DNA from: Icerya purchasi
Taxonomy: Eukaryota > Arthropoda > Insecta > Hemiptera > Monophlebidae
DNA length: 64,000 nucleotides
Reading direction: 5' to 3'
Assembly (NCBI GenBank): GCA_039619475.1
Contig: CM077116.1
Coordinates: 18,039,443-18,103,442, forward strand
Below are positions 59,376-64,000 of this stretch, in pieces (the stretch's first letter is position 1; every line of letters begins with the position of its first letter). The translations under genes were made by a program, and so were the position numbers. A model generated the notes under the pieces. That model had not been told where the DNA came from. It worked only from the letters and a program-made list of their open reading frames with translations, and did not search any database.

Positions 59376-60380
59376 ATGTATAACAATACCGAATCGATTG
59401 ATATTAAAGCCGACGAATTTATTCAGAATTCCTTTTCGAGTGATAGCGACTCGCATACGTCTTCTTCACCTCCAACACCGCAAAATGATGATGGTTATAC
59501 ATCAGAACAATCAACATCCCTTGTACGTAAAATCGTTGGTCCTGTATTATTATCAGAACAAGTGGATATAGCGGAATATTTTGTAGATATCAGCGTCCAT
59601 ATAGATTGTGATTATGGGTTTCGAGTAACTGAACTAGCAATGATTGATATGTCTGGAGGGAAGTGTTTGCATACGCTGTATAAGCCAAGCAGAGCATGGC
59701 ATGCATCAAAAATGCCACATTTACAATGTTCTTCAGTGAGTTATTACTTGAAGAACCCTTCATTATTTCCCTGTCGTGAAGAAATATTCATCGCGCGCGA
59801 TATATTCACGATATTGTCCCAAAAACCGAGGGCTCGCGTATATGTTTTAACAGTATATGCTAAACTTACACTAATGGAACTTAACGAAAAGTCTGAATTG
59901 TTGCGTGATTTAGACTACGAAATCGTTAATATGGATCAAGTCTTTCGATTATCTAGTATTGAGAATCTACATGAAGAGTATTTTGGTATAAGCAATTTGA
60001 TAACTTGTAAACACCATAATGAGAATGATAGTTTTCATTGTGCGGTGAAAAACGTTATGGTGATGAAGGCATGGTACGATCATGTCATCCGTCCGCTGAA
60101 GCTTATGAATAATCTCAATATAAATGATTTAAGTCAGTTGTTCATTACAACCACCAAAGAAATGATAATTACGTTATTTCCAAGTTGTGTTGGAGACATT
60201 TATACATTTTTACCAGATAGACTAAAACAGGATGATACGATAAAATCACTTCTACCATGTTTTGAACATGAGAATGATGAAGAATATTATTTCGATGACG
60301 ATATATTTCTGCATAGTACTCGAAATTGTATGAAAGTAAAAGACTGTATCGACTGCCAACGTACAATTCGCGCAAATTAA
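59376..60380 (+). CDS. Tagged gene 1: uncharacterised 334-residue protein
   Basis: Intact ORF. Residues 1-50 are a Ser/Asp/Pro-rich tail starting with M-x-NNTES and AD-x-FIQN-x-F, shared with the gene at 62940. Residues 68-105 (EYFVDISVHIDCDY, FRVTELAMIDMSGG, CLHTLYKP) and 208-235 (LITCKHHNENDSFHCAVKNV) resemble, from memory, an uncharacterised insect family with a conserved D...E start and a C-x2-H...C-A-x-K-N segment that may adopt an exonuclease-like fold. Catalytic acidic residues are not all visible. C318/C324/C327 could bind metal. No signal peptide or membrane segment. The ATG is chosen because it lies just after the acceptor-like AG and opens the shared tag. Function unknown. Confidence 0.65.
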   Translation: MYNNTESIDIKADEFIQNSFSSDSDSHTSSSPPTPQNDDGYTSEQSTSLVRKIVGPVLLSEQVDIAEYFVDISVHIDCDYGFRVTELAMIDMSGGKCLHTLYKPSRAWHASKMPHLQCSSVSYYLKNPSLFPCREEIFIARDIFTILSQKPRARVYVLTVYAKLTLMELNEKSELLRDLDYEIVNMDQVFRLSSIENLHEEYFGISNLITCKHHNENDSFHCAVKNVMVMKAWYDHVIRPLKLMNNLNINDLSQLFITTTKEMIITLFPSCVGDIYTFLPDRLKQDDTIKSLLPCFEHENDEEYYFDDDIFLHSTRNCMKVKDCIDCQRTIRAN

Positions 60381-61010
60381 AAATTCATTAATTCGATCGT
60401 TTTTAACAATTTTGTATATTTTTTCTGTATATTTTTGTGTGTATTTGTACATATATATTTTTTTTCAGACCGTTCGTTTTTATGTTTTCTTTAAAATTTT
60501 TTAAATATATTTTTATACACATGTAAATACTGTTTTGTATATAATTTGTATATATTTTTTCCCTCAATATCTATTCATTCTCATATTGTATATATTTTTG
60601 CTAATTATTTTTTCATCTTTTTCCGATCCTTTCCGATTTCTGTTTATTTAATTTATTTAGCGATCTATCCTTCTCTCCCCCTCTTAACTTAAAGTACTGG
60701 TAATGACGAAATTTTCAAAAATCTGAACCAGTCGAGTATAATGTATATATAATTATTTAATTTTCGAATATATTTCCACATAATTTGTTCATATCTGTTT
60801 AGATTAAAAAATTAGATTTTTGTCTGTAATACACCATTTTTTTATTTTTTTTTGTGTGTAATAAGCGAATTTAACTGTTATACTTTTTCACGTACATCAC
60901 GTATTTCCGCAGCTGTGAGAGTTTTCATCTGTTTGTAAGATACATCCTCTGACTCTAAATGTTCTCTAAATATTTTTTTTTGAGCCTAAATATTATAGAA
61001 ATAGCCGAAG
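60381..61010. other. Downstream region of tagged gene 1
   Basis: T-rich 3' region with an ATTAAA overlapping the stop codon. A 29-codon open stretch on the minus strand (60965-60878, ending EIRDVREKV) looks protein-like but is too short to call. It ends at the repeat unit holding the mariner. Confidence 0.35.
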
Positions 61011-61012
61011 TA

Positions 61013-62332
61013 CACCCTGTCAAGAAAGTATCGGGAATTGTTAAATAAAACGAACAATTTTTAATTTTCATCCAAATTTATTTTGTCACCTTCAAAATAA
61101 CATCCATTCGAAGCGATGCACATATGCCAACGCTTTTTCCACTCGGCAAAGCACTTCTGATAGGCGGTTTCCGGGATGGCCTTTAGCTCTCGCGTCGCAT
61201 TCGTCTTGATGTCATCAATCGATTCGAAGCGCATTCCCCGTAGCGGAAATTTGAGTTTTGAGAATAGGAAGAAGTCGCAGGGTGCTAAATCTGGTGAATA
61301 CGGCGGTTGTTCGATGATATTTACCGAGTGTTTGGCCAAAAACTCATTCACAATTATGGCTTTGTGAGACGGCGCATTATCGTGATGGAGAATCCAAGAA
61401 TTGTCGACCCACAAATCGTTACGTTTACGACGGATAGCCTCTCTCAAACGTCTCAAAACACTTAAGTAAAACTCTTTGGTGACTGTCTGTCCGGCTGGCA
61501 CATATTCATAGTGTACCACGCCTCGAATATCGAAGAAAACAATCAACATGATCTTCACTTTCGATCGGCTTTGGCGAGGTTTTTTCGGCTTTGGCGCGCC
61601 AATTGGCCGCCATTCGGACGATTGCTGGTTCGTAAGCGTGTCGTACTCGTACACCCATGTCTCGTCACCAGTAATTATCTTTTCCAAGAAGGTAGGATCC
61701 AAATTGGCTCGATCCAGCATGTCTGCAGCTACCTGTTCTCGGTACTTTTTTTGAAAGAAATTCAGGTCTTTCGGAACAAGCCGAGCCGCAACGCGTTGCA
61801 TACCCAATTTTTCGTGCACAATCGTACGTACGCTCTCGTGTGACATGCCCAATCCATGAGCCATCTCTCTCAAGCTCACATGACAATTTTCAGCAACGAT
61901 TTCCTTGATTTTATCGACGTTATCATCGGTCACACTCGTTGAAGGCCGTCCAGAGCGAGGCATGTCTTCGACCGTCTCCCGACCATCCTTGAACGCTCTG
62001 TACCACTCGTAAACCCGCGTTTTTGATAAAGCAGATTCACCAAAAGCCTTCTGTAACATTTTCAGTGTATCGGCACAAGAAATTTCGTTCGAAACACAGA
62101 ATTTAACACAAGTACGTTGTTCAATATTTTCACTCATTGTAAAACTTCGACAAAACACTTCAAGGTCGACTGATTTTAACAGCTGCTGTAAACACACTGG
62201 TTGACAGATCGCGCTAAAAATAGGCATCATAATACAAAACAGTTGTACCAACCTGGAAAAAAAAAAATTATCTGCCTAGCTATTACCCGGGAGATTTAAA
62301 TTGACAATTCCTGATACTTTCTTGACAGGGTG
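61013..62332 (-). mobile_element. Intact mariner element, 1320 bp
   Basis: TIRs of about 29 bp, starting CACCCTGTCAAGAAAGTATC at both ends with one mismatch further in, flanked by TA on both sides (61011-61012, 62333-62334). It interrupts the segment AATAGCCGAAG-TA-TATTTTTTTCG seen whole at 57272. The internal transposase is uninterrupted, so the copy is young and may be autonomous. Confidence 0.95.
61061..62137 (-). CDS. Mariner transposase, full length (358 residues)
   Basis: Start at ATG 62137 (MSENIEQRTCVKFC...), the usual mariner start; the frame is open 38 codons further up but that part overlaps the 5' UTR and has no family match. N-terminal helix-turn-helix region about 15-110 (SALSKTRVYEWYRAFKDGRE, RSGRPSTS linker; VSLREMAHGLGMSHESVRTI). 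VPKDL (121-125) stands for the WVPHEL motif. Catalytic Asp at 158 (ITGDETWVYEYD), 253 (HHDNAPSHK) and 288 (YSPDLAPCDFF): D94D and D34D spacing, as expected for mariner. Length is normal. It cuts and inserts at TA in the nucleus. No lesion visible; activity not shown. Confidence 0.95.
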   Translation of the reverse strand: MSENIEQRTCVKFCVSNEISCADTLKMLQKAFGESALSKTRVYEWYRAFKDGRETVEDMPRSGRPSTSVTDDNVDKIKEIVAENCHVSLREMAHGLGMSHESVRTIVHEKLGMQRVAARLVPKDLNFFQKKYREQVAADMLDRANLDPTFLEKIITGDETWVYEYDTLTNQQSSEWRPIGAPKPKKPRQSRSKVKIMLIVFFDIRGVVHYEYVPAGQTVTKEFYLSVLRRLREAIRRKRNDLWVDNSWILHHDNAPSHKAIIVNEFLAKHSVNIIEQPPYSPDLAPCDFFLFSKLKFPLRGMRFESIDDIKTNATRELKAIPETAYQKCFAEWKKRWHMCIASNGCYFEGDKINLDEN

Positions 62333-62384
62333 TATATTTTTTTCGTTTCTGACCATTTCTTCCGACCGTTCATAATTTTGTATT

Positions 62385-62939
62385 TTTTCTCCAATATGTA
62401 TGCTCACTATCGTAGCGTAAATGTGCGTCGCTCATAACCTTACATGCATGTTGCCATACCGTTGTATTAGATCGTGCGACAATGTTATAGAGTCTGCTGA
62501 AACAGGTTCTTCCCTTTCATATCTTTTGTAGAAACAGACTCACATGTACACACCTACACACACATACACACACATATAACCCAAAGAACACCTGCAAACT
62601 TCGTTCAGACACACCTGCATCCAACTTTCACCAAAGGAATGTGGTTTTTTCTGGTGCAACCCTCCCTTTTCAAAGGCATGCTTCGAGCTCGAATGTCGAA
62701 CGGATCTGATCGTGCAGGCAGTATTAGTGTTATGTTAAACGTGTGGAATTTGTGGAAGCTGTGTTCTACCCGCGTTATTAAAATATTCTCAAGAACGATA
62801 AAGTCTGTAATTTCATACGTCTTTTCTCTTTTTCGTTCGCTCTTTATTTTCTGTCTTTTATCTCTCTTATTGAACGTTATTTTTTTCGTTCTTATTTTCC
62901 TTCTCTTTTTTAGTGAAAATATTACAATAATTATCGAAT
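62385..62939 (+). promoter_or_regulatory. Shared leader of tagged gene 2 with acceptor-like site
   Basis: Same ordered blocks as upstream of 59376 with insertions, including about 100 extra bases of pyrimidine-rich DNA before the AG (62912-62913), 26 bases upstream of the ATG. Conservation of the acceptor-like tract in two diverged genes supports a real splice acceptor. Confidence 0.6.
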
Positions 62940-63788
62940 ATGAATAACAATACCGAATCGAATGTCGATAATGTCGCAGATTTCATTCAAAATTTTTTCG
63001 TAAATGATAATGATAATGCAATGTTTCTGGACGATTTTCCAAATATACATATGCAGCCGCCACCACCACCAGCAGAAGAAACATCATTACAAGTGCCTTC
63101 GCTACATTCATTCTCAGATTTCATTCCATTGACTACATCAACACCTTTAGCATCACCGGTAACGTCACAAGATTTGCAAACTCCGTCGTTAATGCAAGTA
63201 CCTTTGGTACATGATGAAAAAGAATATAGCACAACAATGTTGGAATTACCCAAAGAAATATTTAACCGAAAAGCAGTCGTCTATGTTAAAGACCCTAACG
63301 ATCCAGAAAATAAAAATAGTTTCATGTATGCGGTTTTAGCAAAATTTACATCAAAACCGTCATCGATGTGGCAGTACAATATTCTACAGAAAGTATACGA
63401 TTTCAGCTTTATTCACTTACCGATCCAATCGCTGGCTGATATTGAAACGTTTGAAAGAATAAACGCTGTATCAATCAACTTATACAAGCTGATAGAAACC
63501 GACTATACAGATCAAAGTACATTCAACTACAAAATAAAAGTCGTGTACGCCTTCCGAAAAAATCACAGTTTGTTAAATCATAAACATCACACAAACATAT
63601 TATATTGGGGATCTAATGGAAATTATCAATTCGCATGGATAAAAAAATTCAGTCGATTGTTGCGGATCCAGTCGCCGAAAGCGAAATTTGTATGCTGGTC
63701 ATGTCTCGATCCCATGAATACCGATTACGAACATAATAATACTCACAGATGTGACGCAGTCAGTTGGCGTAATATGCACTATATGTAA
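62940..63788 (+). CDS. Tagged gene 2: PolB-associated-module-like protein, 282 residues
   Basis: Intact ORF. The N-terminal 24 residues repeat the tag of gene 1 (M-NNNTES ... ADFIQNFF). Residues 40-90 are Pro/Ser/Thr-rich. Residues 108-272 follow the order of the module that precedes DNA polymerase B in Polinton/adintovirus-type elements: KAVVYVKDPNDPENKNSFMY (cf. aviNvkN.d..cF.wAvla), IETFERINAVSINLYKL (cf. FErlNnIsvNvyg), HHTNILYWGSNGNYQFAWIK (cf. HvNLLl...HY.wIKn.SRLl) and CWSCLDPMN...HRC (zinc-finger-like). No polymerase or exonuclease domain follows; the ORF stops at 63788. In those elements the module's role is unclear. I infer a captured or domesticated fragment; homology needs a profile search. 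Confidence 0.65.
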   Translation: MNNNTESNVDNVADFIQNFFVNDNDNAMFLDDFPNIHMQPPPPPAEETSLQVPSLHSFSDFIPLTTSTPLASPVTSQDLQTPSLMQVPLVHDEKEYSTTMLELPKEIFNRKAVVYVKDPNDPENKNSFMYAVLAKFTSKPSSMWQYNILQKVYDFSFIHLPIQSLADIETFERINAVSINLYKLIETDYTDQSTFNYKIKVVYAFRKNHSLLNHKHHTNILYWGSNGNYQFAWIKKFSRLLRIQSPKAKFVCWSCLDPMNTDYEHNNTHRCDAVSWRNMHYM

Positions 63789-63791
63789 TTA

Positions 63792-63797
63792 AATAAA
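63792..63797 (+). terminator. Poly(A) signal of tagged gene 2
   Basis: AATAAA four bases after the TAA of the 62940 gene, followed by a T/GT-rich stretch. Position fits a very short 3' UTR. Confidence 0.6.
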
Positions 63798-64000
63798 GAC
63801 GTATTTTTCGTATTCATAGATGTATGTTTATTTTTCAAAAAATCTTTTTACATTGTTTCATACAAATTAATGTAATCTATATAATATAATAAATATTTTC
63901 ATATGTATACATTTTTGTTTTTATTTTCCATAAACTTAAAATTCCAATTTTACTATTGTTGTTAATATATACCAAACTCCAGTTTGTATTAAATCCTCTC

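Noticed and set aside
61176..61843. Plus-strand ORFs inside the mariner
   Set aside because: Antisense shadows of the transposase.

Overview
The window is insect nuclear DNA: AT-rich, intron-bearing, very gene-poor and packed with decayed transposable elements. Insect origin is supported by a spliced MBF2-type secreted-protein gene (an arthropod-specific family as far as I know) and by the mix of mariner, Tc1, ZMYM1-like hAT, Helentron and RNase H-bearing non-LTR retrotransposons. I cannot name the species.

Layout. 1-3.6 kb: a hAT 5' part on the minus strand, a Helitron-like copy with internal tandem units, and the 5' part of an RTE/CR1-like LINE. 3.6-11.2 kb: a paralogous block (copy A) interrupted by LINE debris and by a jockey-like LINE that lacks its 3' part. 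11.67-14.59 kb: a complete but inactivated hAT with TIRs and an exact 8-bp target duplication. 16-25 kb: LINE debris, including a long minus-strand copy (17.57-21.96 kb) of the most abundant LINE family here, plus two MITE candidates. 26-28 kb: an internally deleted Helentron derivative, a mariner relic and RTE tails. 28.13-30.75 kb: the MBF2-type gene, two coding exons on the minus strand with a LINE relic in its intron. 31.3-34.4 kb: a young plus-strand copy of the abundant LINE. 34.6-36.6 kb: a Helentron relic (helicase plus endonuclease). 36.6-41.6 kb: nothing recognisable. 41.6-48.1 kb: LINE fragments and a Tc1 element with TIRs of about 120 bp. 48.3-53.1 kb: a second Helitron-like copy and the second paralogous block (copy B). 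54.0-54.5 kb: an RTE tail with a SINE inserted just after it.

55.8-64 kb is a different compartment with tandem repeats of about 160-185 bp and two intact ORFs (334 and 282 codons). The two genes share several hundred bases of 5' leader, an acceptor-like pyrimidine tract and AG just before the ATG, and an N-terminal tag. Their bodies differ: one resembles an uncharacterised insect family that may have an exonuclease-like fold, the other resembles the non-catalytic module preceding Polinton/adintovirus-type DNA polymerase B. An intact mariner with TA target duplication sits between them. This tag-plus-variable-body array is the best candidate here for something undescribed.

All family calls are from reading motifs and comparing copies inside the window. 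No search was run.
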